Part shown: piece by piece, positions 1-9,028 of the stretch
How positions within the stretch are numbered: position 1 is the stretch's first letter
Layout of the letters: every line of letters starts with the position of its first letter
NCBI GenBank assembly: GCA_012103375.1
Contig: WLWX01000001.1
Span: forward strand, 3,947,078 to 4,011,077
Length of the DNA: 64,000 nucleotides
Direction of reading: 5' to 3'
DNA from: Paracoccaceae bacterium
GTDB lineage: Bacteria; Pseudomonadota; Alphaproteobacteria; Rhodobacterales; Rhodobacteraceae
Notes under the pieces: generated by a model
Database searches by the model: none
Seen by the model: only the letters and a program-made list of their open reading frames with translations
What the model was told of the DNA's origin: nothing
Position numbers and translations under genes: made by a program

Positions 1-1388
1 AAGTGGGGACCTGCAGTTTGACTGGTTGGACGACGCGATAGACGTTCTGAAAGACGCGGGCCTAAAAGTCGTGTTGGGGACGCCGACGGCAACCCAACCC
101 GGCGCACTCAATGGCATTCCGGCAATTCAGCTCCGATCAGGTCGTCGCATTCAACGCTCTGCAAGTCGAAATCATCCGCGCGCATTCAGAGGCACCAATC
201 AGTCACAACTACATGGGCAGGATCACGGACTTCGATCACTATGACATCGGATCCGACCTCGATATCGCCAGTTGGGACAGCTATCCCCTTGGGTTCCTTG
301 AAGATCGTGTGGGCGCAGACGATGCTCGGAAAGTCGCTTACGCGCGGCAAGGCGACCCTGATTTTCAGGCCTTCCACCATGACCTGTTCCGAACGGTCGG
401 AAATGGTCGGCTTTGGATCATGGAACAGCAACCTGGCCCGGTGAACTGGGCGCCCTGGAACCCGGAACCGCTTGCCGGCATGGTGCGGCTTTGGTCATGG
501 GAAGCCTTCGCCCACGGCGCAGAAGCGGTGAATTACTTCCGCTGGCGGCAGGCCCCGATGGCGCAGGAACAGATGCACGCCGGACTGTTACGCCCTGACA
601 GCAAGGAAGCACCCGCCTTTTCCGAAGTCTCCAAGGTCGCACGCGAAATCGCAGCTTCGCCCGCAATCGAACTTGCAAATGCCCCGGTCGCGCTGGTCTA
701 TGATTATGCCTCTGAATGGGGATGGCAAATCCAGCCTCACGGAGAGACGCTTTCTTACTTCCAGTTGGTGTTCGAGGCCTATCGGACGCTCCGCAAACTT
801 GGGTTTTCAATCGACATCATTTCGCCATCGGCGACGGCACTCGAAAAGTACAAACTGATCCTCGCGCCCGGGCTTCTGACCCCCGATCCAGCGTTCAAGG
901 CCGCGCTGGTACAGTGCGACGCCGAAGTCATAGTGGGGCCCCGGTTCGGGGCACGCACAGCTGACATGAGCACGCCTGTGCCGCTGCCTCCGGCAATTCC
1001 CGATCTCGACGTAACCGTTGAACGGGTCGAAAGCTTTCGGTCAGGATTGGAGCTATCGCTGGAAGGTGGCGGGATGGTTTGTGGCTTTCGCGAGGTCCTG
1101 GAGGGCGACGCAGATGTCACGTTTCACCTGACAGATGGTTCACCTGTGCTGATGGGGTCGGCTGGTTTCGCCTATCTGGGTGGCTGGCTTGATGAGGTCG
1201 GATTACGGCACGTTATAAAAGCAGCCGCAACGCGTGCCGGCCTGCCTGTTGAAGCGATGCCTAAAGGCGTGCGGTGCCGTGATACGTCATCCGAACGAAT
1301 ATACTTCAACTATGGATGCAAACCGGCAAGTGTTCATGGGCAGCAATTGGCCCCGGCAGGCGTGCTTCGTGAAACCAGAAACCCATGA
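1..1388 (+). pseudogene. GH42 beta-galactosidase, 5' end outside window, internal deletion plus frame change
   Basis: The first 95 or so bases read as the early part of a GH42 TIM barrel ([18 protein letters not shown], then GTPTAT). Near 90-102 the reading must switch frame, and from there [17 protein letters not shown] continues without interruption to the stop at 1386-1388. In intact GH42 enzymes well over a hundred residues separate these motifs, including the NEY segment that carries the acid/base glutamate; that block is absent. The nucleophile motif MEQQPGPVNW is present at about 421-450, as are the later trimerisation and C-terminal domains. AACCC occurs twice in tandem at the junction, as expected for a short-homology deletion. 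I read it as a non-functional galactosidase; an assembly collapse is the alternative. Confidence 0.8.
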
Positions 1389-1545
1389 CGCACCCCTTTC
1401 GGGCAATGCGCGATTCATCAAGCCAGCAACACCTACCCGCGCCGGAAGCCACCATCCCAATGGACCAAAGGCCGACCACGCGCTGAATAGCGAGACGGAC
1501 CAACCCACCTAGATCAAAACCGCGCTACGAACGACTTGGCGCAAA

Positions 1546-2316
1546 TCACAGCTTGGCGCTGTCTTTCAACTGCGCATCCAGCCGCGCCTGATACGCTTTG
1601 GCGGTTGCGTCATCTACCCGCGCACTCTCGCCGTAATAGATGAACCCCAACGCACGACGTGACCGCGTCGGCGACTTGTTGGCCCCTGCCCAATGGATCG
1701 TTCTGGCGTCATGCATCAGAAACGTGCCTGGGCCGCCCGGAAATGCCACTGTGTTGGTCTTGTCCTGGTCGGTTCCAAAATCAGTAATGCCTTGTGAAAA
1801 GCCGAGTGTTCCGGTCCGACCGTGGGGCCGAAAGGCCGCGGACTTGTGCGATCCACGCACATAGTGGATGCAACCGTTTTCCGCGTCCACATCCTCAAGC
1901 GCCAGCCAGCCGGTCACCGCGTTGCATGGGGTGAGGTGAAAATAATATCCGTCCTGATGCGGCGGGGTGGCTTGCCCAACGCCTGCCGGTTTATTGAAAT
2001 ACTGCATGTTGGCGGGCACCACGTCTTCCTGCAGTACCGCCTCGGCAATCCGGCGAACGGGGCCATCCAGCATGAGGTCGTTGAAATACGCGTCATGTTC
2101 GAACATGCGCTGCAACTGCTTCAGCGTGCTTTTGTCAGACGTGTCCTCGTAATAAACCTGTGTGTCGGGCATCCGGGGCACGACGTCGCGGATAAAGCGC
2201 GCAATCTCGGCGTTCAATGTGTCGATTTCGTCGAATGAATACAGCGGCTTGATCGCGACATATCCGTCGCGATCGAAATCATCGCGTATTTTCTGCGGGT
2301 CCAATGAAGTGGTCAT
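1546..2316 (-). CDS. Phytanoyl-CoA dioxygenase (PhyH) family Fe(II)/2-oxoglutarate oxygenase
   Basis: A 256-residue protein of the usual length for small bacterial PhyH oxygenases. The metal triad is visible: H120 and D122 in PPHQDGYYFHL, then H208 in the segment TIHWAGANKS. R218 or R220 shortly after is the likely 2-oxoglutarate-binding arginine. Such enzymes hydroxylate small hydrophobic or amine substrates in the cytoplasm; the substrate cannot be read from sequence. It is divergent from an AraC regulator with about 110 bp between them, so that regulator probably controls it. The 157 bp between this gene and the galactosidase remnant hold nothing I recognise. Confidence 0.85.
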   Translation of the reverse strand: MTTSLDPQKIRDDFDRDGYVAIKPLYSFDEIDTLNAEIARFIRDVVPRMPDTQVYYEDTSDKSTLKQLQRMFEHDAYFNDLMLDGPVRRIAEAVLQEDVVPANMQYFNKPAGVGQATPPHQDGYYFHLTPCNAVTGWLALEDVDAENGCIHYVRGSHKSAAFRPHGRTGTLGFSQGITDFGTDQDKTNTVAFPGGPGTFLMHDARTIHWAGANKSPTRSRRALGFIYYGESARVDDATAKAYQARLDAQLKDSAKL

Positions 2317-2428
2317 CTCGTTTCCCTGTTCCTTGGCAAAACTGCGACCACCCTATGCGCCAAGGCAGTAGAACGGGAATTGACGAAACTGAGCAAATAT
2401 TAGGTAATCCGATTGAAATTGCCTCCTG

Positions 2429-3211
2429 ATGCTTAAAAGTGATATGGATTCCGACATGATCCAGGTGAGCGATATCCTGCGACAAGAGACTGGTCGATTT
2501 GACCATCGCTTCAAGGTTGGTCCGGCGCAGTGGGCGTTTTGGGATTTGCTTTGGCTGCACGAGGGGCATTTGTCGCTGAAATTGACCGGCGAAGGGCAAC
2601 GGCTGGACATTACCGCGCCCGGTGGCGTTCTGATCCCGCCCGGCACGCCATTTCGCGGCACAGCGGTCAACGGGGCGGCAAGTGCGTCGATCGCACATTT
2701 CATTAGCCCAGAGATGGGCGACAACGTCCTGCAAGTGCCCGTGCGTGACCGGATGCACGCCATGGCATTGATCCAACTGTCGCTGGACTATGCGCTGCGC
2801 GGTGAGCCGATGGAACGGCGTATCCGGCTGCTGATGGCGATCCTCGATTGCTTTGCCACGCCCGCCGCCGACGCCGAAACGCGCGTGACCCGGCTGGACC
2901 GGACCTGGCGCGAAACGACCGCGAAACTGGCCGAGGTGCGCGGCGTGGCGGACGTTGCGGCGTTTGCAGGGCTGGCGGAGAGTTCATTTCGGTCGGCGCA
3001 CCGTGCGCAACTCGGCGGCTCTGCTGGCAAACACTTGCAGAAATTGCGGCTGGCGCAGGCTGAAAAATATCTGGCTACCACCGGCTTTGGGTTGGCCGAG
3101 ATCGCATCGCGCGTCGGCTACGCGCATGCTGAAACGTTGGCGGCGGCGTTCAAGCGGTCACGGGGCCAAACTCCGGGCGACTATCGGCGATGGTGCAAAC
3201 GTTTCGCATGA
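2429..3211 (+). CDS. AraC family transcriptional regulator
   Basis: About 260 residues: an N-terminal cupin-like sensor (glycine/proline-rich turn LIPPGTPFRGTA near residues 70-81) and a C-terminal pair of helix-turn-helix motifs from about residue 170 (VADVAAFAGLAESSF, then GLAEIASRVGYAHAETLAAA), ending in the family-typical TPGDYRR. The start is uncertain: ATGs at 2429, 2444 and 2456 are all in frame and none has a clear ribosome binding site. Its divergence from the PhyH gene suggests that it regulates that gene, sensing a ligand through the cupin domain. Confidence 0.82.
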   Translation: MLKSDMDSDMIQVSDILRQETGRFDHRFKVGPAQWAFWDLLWLHEGHLSLKLTGEGQRLDITAPGGVLIPPGTPFRGTAVNGAASASIAHFISPEMGDNVLQVPVRDRMHAMALIQLSLDYALRGEPMERRIRLLMAILDCFATPAADAETRVTRLDRTWRETTAKLAEVRGVADVAAFAGLAESSFRSAHRAQLGGSAGKHLQKLRLAQAEKYLATTGFGLAEIASRVGYAHAETLAAAFKRSRGQTPGDYRRWCKRFA

Positions 3212-3216
3212 GCGGG

Positions 3217-4638
3217 TTATTCCCAGCCCTCAACAAAACCGCGATCGCCTGCGATGATCCCAAGGTCGGATCGCAAGTTATCACACTGTGAAATGAACGC
3301 CTCAAGGCGAGTTTTCATGGCGGTGAATTCATCAGGCAACGCAGGCTGACCCTGGTTGAGGAGGTTGCGAAGCTCGTTCGGGTCATCGCACAGATCATAG
3401 GCCTCGTCCCCATTGTCGGGATCACGGATATAGGCACGTTCGCGCGTCCGGATCGCGTGGGTCAGGCTGGCGTGGCGACCGGATTTCGGCATCCCGCTGG
3501 GCCAACTAGTGCCGATGAAACCGTGATAGTCGCCGATCTGGGCGAAAATTTCGTCGCGCAATGGGGTTTCGTGACCTGACCGGACCCAAGCAAGAATGTC
3601 CCGCCCCTGGTTTTCTGGCGGGTCAACTCCGGCGATGTTTAGAAGCGTCGGGAACAGATCAACCGTGCTGACCAAACCTGCGATCCGCTGCGCTTCCGGT
3701 TCCTCTGCAACCTTGGGCGGCACAATGATCAGCGGGACATGCAGCAGGCATTTATAAAGCGATTCCGATTTGTTGAACAAACCCTTTTCGCCCATGTAGT
3801 CGCCATGGTCCGAGCCGATGATGATCCACGTATTCTCAAGCATCCCGCGCGCCTTCAAAGCTGCGTGCAGGCGGGCCATTTCGTCGTCAATGTAGCGGAT
3901 CATACCGTAATAGATCGCCAAAACGCGGCGGAAATCATCCTCGGTCGCGGCATCGGTGCCAACCTCGGCCCGTGCTTTGGCATGCCACGCTGGCAGGTCG
4001 GCAAGATCGCCCGCTTCTGGCAGTGTCAGCGCCGCGGGTTCGAACATCGTGTCGTAGGGTCGTGGCACGAAATACGGCGGGTGCGGATCGTCGTAGCATA
4101 TATGCATGAAGAATGGGCGGCCGCTGGCCTGCACCTGATCGACCATTCGGATCGCGCGGTCTGTCAACAGGGCCGAGTTCCCTTCGTGTGCGTCGCGGTC
4201 AATCGCGCCGCTGGACCAGGCGACGTCCTTGCGCCCGGATCGAATGTGATCGAGCCAGGAATTGAACAGTGGCCCGCGTTCATGCATCGGCGTCTGTTCG
4301 TGCCAGCCACGCGACAGGTTGCGCTCGGGCTCGTAATGGCCAGCGGCGCAGGTGTAATAGCCTGCGCGCTGAAGCAGCTCGGCCAGTTGCGGCGCATTGA
4401 ACGGCGCGCGGTTCTGGTGGCAGGTGACGCCGTGAACCTGTGGAAACAACCCGGTGTGGGCCGACGTGCGCGACGGCGTACAGATCGGCGCGGCGGCATA
4501 GGCATCCTCGAACACCCAGCCCCTCTCGGCCAGTCGGTCGCAATGGGGCATCGAGATTTCCGAGTTGCCCATGAACGACATGGCCGAGGCTTTGGCCTGA
4601 TCGAACATCACATAAAGGATGTTCGGAGGCTGACTCAT
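3217..4638 (-). CDS. Type I sulfatase (formylglycine-dependent)
   Basis: A 473-residue alkaline-phosphatase-superfamily sulfatase. C53 lies in PICTPSRTSAHTG, the CxPSR signature whose cysteine becomes formylglycine. D13 (VMFDQ) and D277-H278 (IIIGSDHGDYMGEKG) complete the metal site. The second signature, normally GKWH, is degenerate here (AAGHYEP at about 98-104), which may mark an unusual substrate. No signal peptide is evident, so it probably acts in the cytoplasm on an imported sulfated sugar. Its first codon overlaps the end of the upstream nanA-type gene (4-bp overlap), so the two are co-transcribed. No formylglycine-generating enzyme is in this window. Confidence 0.88.
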   Translation of the reverse strand: MSQPPNILYVMFDQAKASAMSFMGNSEISMPHCDRLAERGWVFEDAYAAAPICTPSRTSAHTGLFPQVHGVTCHQNRAPFNAPQLAELLQRAGYYTCAAGHYEPERNLSRGWHEQTPMHERGPLFNSWLDHIRSGRKDVAWSSGAIDRDAHEGNSALLTDRAIRMVDQVQASGRPFFMHICYDDPHPPYFVPRPYDTMFEPAALTLPEAGDLADLPAWHAKARAEVGTDAATEDDFRRVLAIYYGMIRYIDDEMARLHAALKARGMLENTWIIIGSDHGDYMGEKGLFNKSESLYKCLLHVPLIIVPPKVAEEPEAQRIAGLVSTVDLFPTLLNIAGVDPPENQGRDILAWVRSGHETPLRDEIFAQIGDYHGFIGTSWPSGMPKSGRHASLTHAIRTRERAYIRDPDNGDEAYDLCDDPNELRNLLNQGQPALPDEFTAMKTRLEAFISQCDNLRSDLGIIAGDRGFVEGWE

Positions 4639-5516
4639 CCGCCGTAGCCGTTATCGTCCAGCCAGGCATTCAGCGCGGGCAGCGCGTCGGGATTCGCAGC
4701 GCGAAATGGCGCGCGACACGGGCCGACCGGGATGCCCATGCGGTTCATCGCGTGTTTCAGACCTGGCATCACGCCGGTTTGCAACAGGATCGCAATCAGC
4801 GCGTTGGCCTTGGCTTGCAGGCTGCGCGCCTGATCAATGTCACCCGCATTCACAGCAGTTTCGATCCCAAGATAGACGTCGCCAATCAGGTTGTAAGTCG
4901 AACCGATCCCGCCGTCTGACCCCATCGCGGCGGCCCCAAGAAACATCTCGTCCGTGCCGAAATAGAATTTCTTGTCAGGTGCGCGGGTTCGCAGTTGCTG
5001 AAACTGGAAAAGATCCTGCGCGGTGAACTTGGCGCCGATGATGCGCGGGTCGGCCATCAGCTTCAGCAGGCTTTGTGTGGACAGATCAGTGCCCGACAGC
5101 GCCGGGATGTTGTAGATGATCACCGGCAGCCCGGCGGCATCGGCAATTGCCTGATAATAAGCATGAATATCGTCTGACCCGTGCTTGTAGTAATACGGCG
5201 GAACGGCGGAAACCGCATCATAGCCCAGCGATTTGGCAGTTGCGGCCAATGCCTCGGCATCGCCTGTCGCTGCGGCCCCGACATGGGCGATCAGCGTGCA
5301 TTTCCCGCAGGCGTATTCGGCAAGCGCTATCAGATGTTCGACACGTTCTTCACGGCTTTGCAGAATGCTCTCACCCGTTGATCCACCTGCATAGAGGCCG
5401 TGAACGCCTTTCGACAAGATATAGTCGACCAGCGGCGGAATGCCTTCGGGACTGATGCTGCCATCGTCTTTGAAAGGCGTCAGAAGGGCTGCGAAAATTG
5501 ATCCTGAAACTTTCAT
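4635..5516 (-). CDS. nanA: N-acetylneuraminate lyase-type aldolase (DapA/NanA family)
   Basis: A 293-residue class I aldolase. Family residues are GGSTGE (44-49), Y135 in YNIPALSG and the Schiff-base lysine K163 in GAKFTAQD. Blocks such as LIAHVG, GYDAVSAV and GSDGGIGSTYN follow E. coli NanA rather than DapA, so cleavage of sialic acid (or a modified one) to ManNAc and pyruvate is the best guess. I chose the ATG at 5516 over an upstream start at 5567 because GGAAAGG precedes it. It heads a two-gene operon with the sulfatase and is divergent from a GntR regulator. A 2-keto-3-deoxy sugar acid aldolase is the alternative. Confidence 0.8.
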   Translation of the reverse strand: MKVSGSIFAALLTPFKDDGSISPEGIPPLVDYILSKGVHGLYAGGSTGESILQSREERVEHLIALAEYACGKCTLIAHVGAAATGDAEALAATAKSLGYDAVSAVPPYYYKHGSDDIHAYYQAIADAAGLPVIIYNIPALSGTDLSTQSLLKLMADPRIIGAKFTAQDLFQFQQLRTRAPDKKFYFGTDEMFLGAAAMGSDGGIGSTYNLIGDVYLGIETAVNAGDIDQARSLQAKANALIAILLQTGVMPGLKHAMNRMGIPVGPCRAPFRAANPDALPALNAWLDDNGYGG

Positions 5517-5595
5517 CCCCGGCCTTTCCAATGTCACCCACGGTGGGCGCAATGACCTCACCTGCACGATCTCGATTGGTATGCGTGATATTTGC

Positions 5596-5609
5596 TTTGG
5601 TCAACCAAA
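5596..5609. promoter_or_regulatory. Putative GntR/FCD operator
   Basis: TTTGGT-CA-ACCAAA is a perfect 6-bp inverted repeat with a 2-bp centre. This is the TGGT-N2-ACCA layout typical of FadR-subfamily (GntR/FCD) operators such as those of UxuR and ExuR. It lies between the divergent nanA-type gene and the GntR regulator gene, 61 bp before the regulator's ATG, so it is likely the regulator's own site. Confidence 0.6.
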
Positions 5610-5669
5610 AACAAAAAAGTGGACACCAAAAGGGAATCATGGTTTGCTTTGAGCAACTGGGAGGGGTCA

Positions 5670-6413
5670 ATGGCTACAGAACATTCAGCCTCAAGCATTG
5701 CGCGCGCTCTGGCGGCCGACATTCATTCGGGCCGCTATCAGCCGTCTGACATGCTGCCGAGTGAACGCGGTCTTTGTGATGCCTTCTCGGTTGGCCGCAA
5801 CGTCGTGCGCGAGGCGATCACCATCCTCCACGGCATGGGGCTGGTCGATCATGCCAAGGGCAAACGTCCGCGCGTCGTCTCTCCTACACTCTCCAAGGTG
5901 ATGGAGGGTGTCGGCACCGCCGCACAGTTCTTCTTTTCGGGCAGCGAAGGTCTGGCCCATCTGGAACAGGCGCGCCTGTTTCTGGAAACCAGCCTGCTGC
6001 GCTATGCCACCGAACACGCCACCAACGCGCAGATCGGCAAGTTGGTCGAGGCGATCGAAACCTGCGAAGCGAACCTGACCGAGATCGAGGGGTTTCGCGA
6101 CGCAGACGTGCAATTCCACCGGGTGCTGGCCGAAATCCCCGGCAACCCGATCTTCGTCGCCCTCCACGACACTTTCGTCGAGCGCCTGATGAAGAACCGA
6201 GCGCTGTTGCCGGAATTCGAAAAACGCAATGCGCTGAGCAACCAGGAACACCGCGAGATTGTCGCCGCGATCCTCGACCGGGATTCCGACCGCGCGGTTG
6301 ACATTCTCACCGGGCATTTGACCCGCAACTTCGGCACCTATTTCCGCCTGGCGATGGAATCCGGTGCTGCAACACAACAAAACCACCTCAACAAAAGGGA
6401 GTCTTCCTCATGA
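5670..6413 (+). CDS. GntR family regulator, FadR/FCD subfamily
   Basis: 247 residues from the ATG at 5670, chosen because GGGAGGGG stands just upstream; a longer reading from TTG 5592 would run through the operator. Residues 1-70 form the winged helix (SGRYQPSDMLPSERGLCDAF, then GRNVVREAI). The rest is an all-helical FCD ligand domain with FHRVLAEIPGNPIF and the closing NQEHREIVAAI and HL stretches that hold its metal or acid ligand. It probably senses a sugar acid and controls both the divergent lyase/sulfatase pair and the importer genes downstream. Its stop overlaps the next gene's ATG (ATGA). Confidence 0.85.
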   Translation: MATEHSASSIARALAADIHSGRYQPSDMLPSERGLCDAFSVGRNVVREAITILHGMGLVDHAKGKRPRVVSPTLSKVMEGVGTAAQFFFSGSEGLAHLEQARLFLETSLLRYATEHATNAQIGKLVEAIETCEANLTEIEGFRDADVQFHRVLAEIPGNPIFVALHDTFVERLMKNRALLPEFEKRNALSNQEHREIVAAILDRDSDRAVDILTGHLTRNFGTYFRLAMESGAATQQNHLNKRESSS

Positions 6414-7981
6414 ACAAGATACTCGGGCTAACCGCCGCGTCCGTGATGGCCTTGATGGCCTCGACCGCGTTTGCGGAACGCGAAAATCAGCTGTCCGACG
6501 AACGCGTCCGCGCCGCGATTGCCTATGCCATCGACATGGACACGATTGTCGAGACCTTGTTCGAGGGCAAAGCCATCGTCGCAGACTCGATGATCCCGAA
6601 CGGCCCCTACAAGGCTGACGGGCTGGAGCGTTATGCATATGATCCGGACAAGGCGCGCGCCCTTCTGGAAGAGGCGGGTTGGGATGACAGCCAGGTTCTG
6701 GACGTGGTCTATTACTACGGTGACCAACTGACCGCTGACCTGATGGTCGCATTGCAGGCGCAATTGGCGGATGTCGGCGTTCAGATGACCTATCGCAAGC
6801 TGGAAGGCGACGTCGGTGGGCAATTGAATGCGCTGCCCGAAGATGGATCAGACACCAGCGCAGTGACCTGGGATATCGCCTATGGCGCCAAGGCCGCTTT
6901 GGCGTTGCAGGAATATTACAACGGCTACCAGTCGGGCAAAAACTCCTATACGCCCGGTGACCCAGCACGCGACGCGCTGATCGACGCAATCAACGGAACG
7001 GTTGATGTGGGCGCACAGCAGGAGGCGTTCAAGGCCTTTACCGAGTTCGAAAACTCGGCCCTGTCGGACATCGCGCTCTATTATCAGCAGCTGTTCATCT
7101 ATGAAAGCAACCGCCTGGATCGCAACGGCGGGCAGTACGGAAATGACCAGTTCGTCTATGACTGGGGCATCACCAACTGGACGGTAGAGCCGGACGAGAA
7201 CGGCAAATCCGTGATGTACACCAACACCGCGCCAAGCACGTTCTTTGACCATCCGTGGCTGAACCCGGGCATCTACATCTTCTCGAAAGTCGGGCTGGAT
7301 CGCCTGATGACAGCGGATGGCGCGCTGGCCCCGACCGAGGGGCAACTGGCCGAAAGTGTCGATGTGGCCGAGGATGGCATGTCGGTGACCTTCGACCTGA
7401 AAGACGGCATCACGTGGCACGATGGCACGGCGTTGACGGCAGATGATGTCGTGTGGTCCATCGAAACCGCCAAAACGGTTCCGGGGATCAACGCGGTATT
7501 CTCTAGCACCTTCGACGCGATATCGGACATGAGTGTCGATGGCGACAAGATCACCATCAGCTTTGGCACGCTTGATCCGAACATGCTGTTGACCTTCAGC
7601 CAGTTCGCCCCCCTTCCCAAGCACCTGCTTGAAGGCGTGAACCCGGCAGAATTCCAGCAGCATCCGTTCTGGCAGAACCCGGTCGGGTCCGGCCCGTTCC
7701 GGATCGAAGAAGTGCAGATGAACGACTTCGTGCGCTTCGTTCCGTTCGAAAACTACCACGGCGGTGTCGCCAAGATCCAAGAGATCGTGGCCTTCCCCAG
7801 TGGCGAGAACGACGGCAACGTCATCCAAAACGCCGAGGCTGGTCGTCTGGACTACGGCTTCACCAAATCGGTCGGCGATGTGCAGGCGCTGGAGGCGATG
7901 GACCACATGAACGTGATCCCCGCCGATATCCCCTACACCCGGTCACTGCGGATCAACAAATTCGCGAAGATCGCGGAATAA
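6410..7981 (+). CDS. Peptide-type ABC substrate-binding protein with circularly permuted SBP_bac_5 fold
   Basis: 523 residues in one uninterrupted frame, with a Sec signal peptide at 1-22 ending AFA. The order of the halves is reversed relative to the family. Residues about 26-262 match the C-terminal half (LSDERVRAAIAYAIDMD, YDPDKARALLEEAGW, closing with NDQFVYDWGITNWTVEP). Residues about 265-523 match the N-terminal half (TNTAPSTFFDHPWLNPG, PTEGQLAES, DGITWHDGTALTADDV, NPVGSGPFRIEEV, PYTRSLRINKF). In usual members the segment now at the C-terminus leads directly into the one now after the signal peptide. The length is normal for the family, so no half is missing. Permease and ATPase genes follow. 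The family includes SatA-type sialic acid binders, which suits the nanA context, but the ligand is inferred. Confidence 0.85.
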   Translation: MNKILGLTAASVMALMASTAFAERENQLSDERVRAAIAYAIDMDTIVETLFEGKAIVADSMIPNGPYKADGLERYAYDPDKARALLEEAGWDDSQVLDVVYYYGDQLTADLMVALQAQLADVGVQMTYRKLEGDVGGQLNALPEDGSDTSAVTWDIAYGAKAALALQEYYNGYQSGKNSYTPGDPARDALIDAINGTVDVGAQQEAFKAFTEFENSALSDIALYYQQLFIYESNRLDRNGGQYGNDQFVYDWGITNWTVEPDENGKSVMYTNTAPSTFFDHPWLNPGIYIFSKVGLDRLMTADGALAPTEGQLAESVDVAEDGMSVTFDLKDGITWHDGTALTADDVVWSIETAKTVPGINAVFSSTFDAISDMSVDGDKITISFGTLDPNMLLTFSQFAPLPKHLLEGVNPAEFQQHPFWQNPVGSGPFRIEEVQMNDFVRFVPFENYHGGVAKIQEIVAFPSGENDGNVIQNAEAGRLDYGFTKSVGDVQALEAMDHMNVIPADIPYTRSLRINKFAKIAE

Positions 7982-7997
7982 TCCTCCCTAAGAAAGC

Positions 7998-8021
7998 GGT
8001 GCGGGCCTGCGGGGCCGCACC
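7998..8021 (+). other. Stem-loop after binding-protein gene
   Basis: GGTGCGG and CCGCACC form a perfect 7-bp stem around a 10-base GC-rich loop, 16 bp after the binding-protein stop. No T-run follows, so it is not a normal terminator. It may protect the upstream mRNA end so that binding protein exceeds permease, as in many importer operons. Confidence 0.45.
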
Positions 8022-8054
8022 ATCCGGCAATCACTTGCCCGAGGAACCCCCGAC

Positions 8055-9014
8055 ATGCTGACCTTCGTTATCCGCCGCCTTCTGGTCACGATACCGATGC
8101 TGCTTGTAATCAGCTTTCTGGTCTATCTGGGGCTGGAACTGACCCCTGGCGACGCCGTGTCGCACATGATCGACCCCGAAACCGCCAGCCGGATGACCGA
8201 CGAACAGTTCGAGGAACTGCGAGAGGCGCTGGAACTGAACAAAACCTTTATCGAGCGTTATCTTTTTTGGCTGGGCAACGTGGTGCAGGGCGACTTTGGA
8301 CACTCACTTTCCGGAGGGGTTGCGATTTCGACCATCGTACTGGACCGGCTGCCAGCAACGTTGGAATTGTCGGTATTCGCGCTGGTATTCTCGACATTAT
8401 TCGGCTGCATCCTTGGCACGATCAGTGCTTTGCGGCGTGGGTCACTCGCCGACAGCTCCCTCACCGTGTTCGGCATGATCGGCGTGTCGATTCCTGAATT
8501 TTTCTTTGGCCTCGTCTCGATCCTGATTTTCGCTTTGCACTTCGACTGGCTGCCCGTTGGCGGCCGGTTGCTGCCCAGCTATGACAGCTATTTCGACCAC
8601 CTGCCCAACATCATTCTGCCCGGACTGGTCCTGTCGATGATGATGACGGCGGGCGTGATGCGCTATTCCCGCTCAGCGATGCTGGACAGCCTCAGCCGCG
8701 AGTTCATCCGCACTGCCCGATCCAAGGGTCTGCCGGAATGGCGGATCAATCTGATCCACGGATTCCGGGTGGCGCTGACGCCTGTTGTTGTACTGATCGG
8801 GTTTCGTCTGCCGACTTTGATCGGTGGGTCCGTGATCATTGAAGAGGTCTTCCAATGGCCTGGCATCGGCAGTGAATTCATCGAGGCGGTGCGCGGCGCC
8901 GACTATCCGCTGGTCATGCTAATCGCCCTTCTGTCGGTCTTTGCCGTGCTCATGGCCAGTCTGATTGTCGATGTTCTGACCGCGCTGATCGACCCGCGCG
9001 TGCGGCTAAGCTGA
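8055..9014 (+). CDS. Peptide/sugar-type ABC importer permease (DppB-like)
   Basis: 319 residues with the expected six membrane segments, starting with an N-terminal helix (MLTFVIRRLLVTIPMLLV) typical of DppB/OppB. The EAA loop that docks the ATPase reads EFIRTARSKGLPEWR, near residues 216-230. It follows the binding-protein gene by 73 bp and precedes a DppC-like gene by 14 bp. It forms half of the transmembrane channel in the inner membrane. Confidence 0.9.
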   Translation: MLTFVIRRLLVTIPMLLVISFLVYLGLELTPGDAVSHMIDPETASRMTDEQFEELREALELNKTFIERYLFWLGNVVQGDFGHSLSGGVAISTIVLDRLPATLELSVFALVFSTLFGCILGTISALRRGSLADSSLTVFGMIGVSIPEFFFGLVSILIFALHFDWLPVGGRLLPSYDSYFDHLPNIILPGLVLSMMMTAGVMRYSRSAMLDSLSREFIRTARSKGLPEWRINLIHGFRVALTPVVVLIGFRLPTLIGGSVIIEEVFQWPGIGSEFIEAVRGADYPLVMLIALLSVFAVLMASLIVDVLTALIDPRVRLS

Positions 9015-9028
9015 GGGGGGGAACGGGC

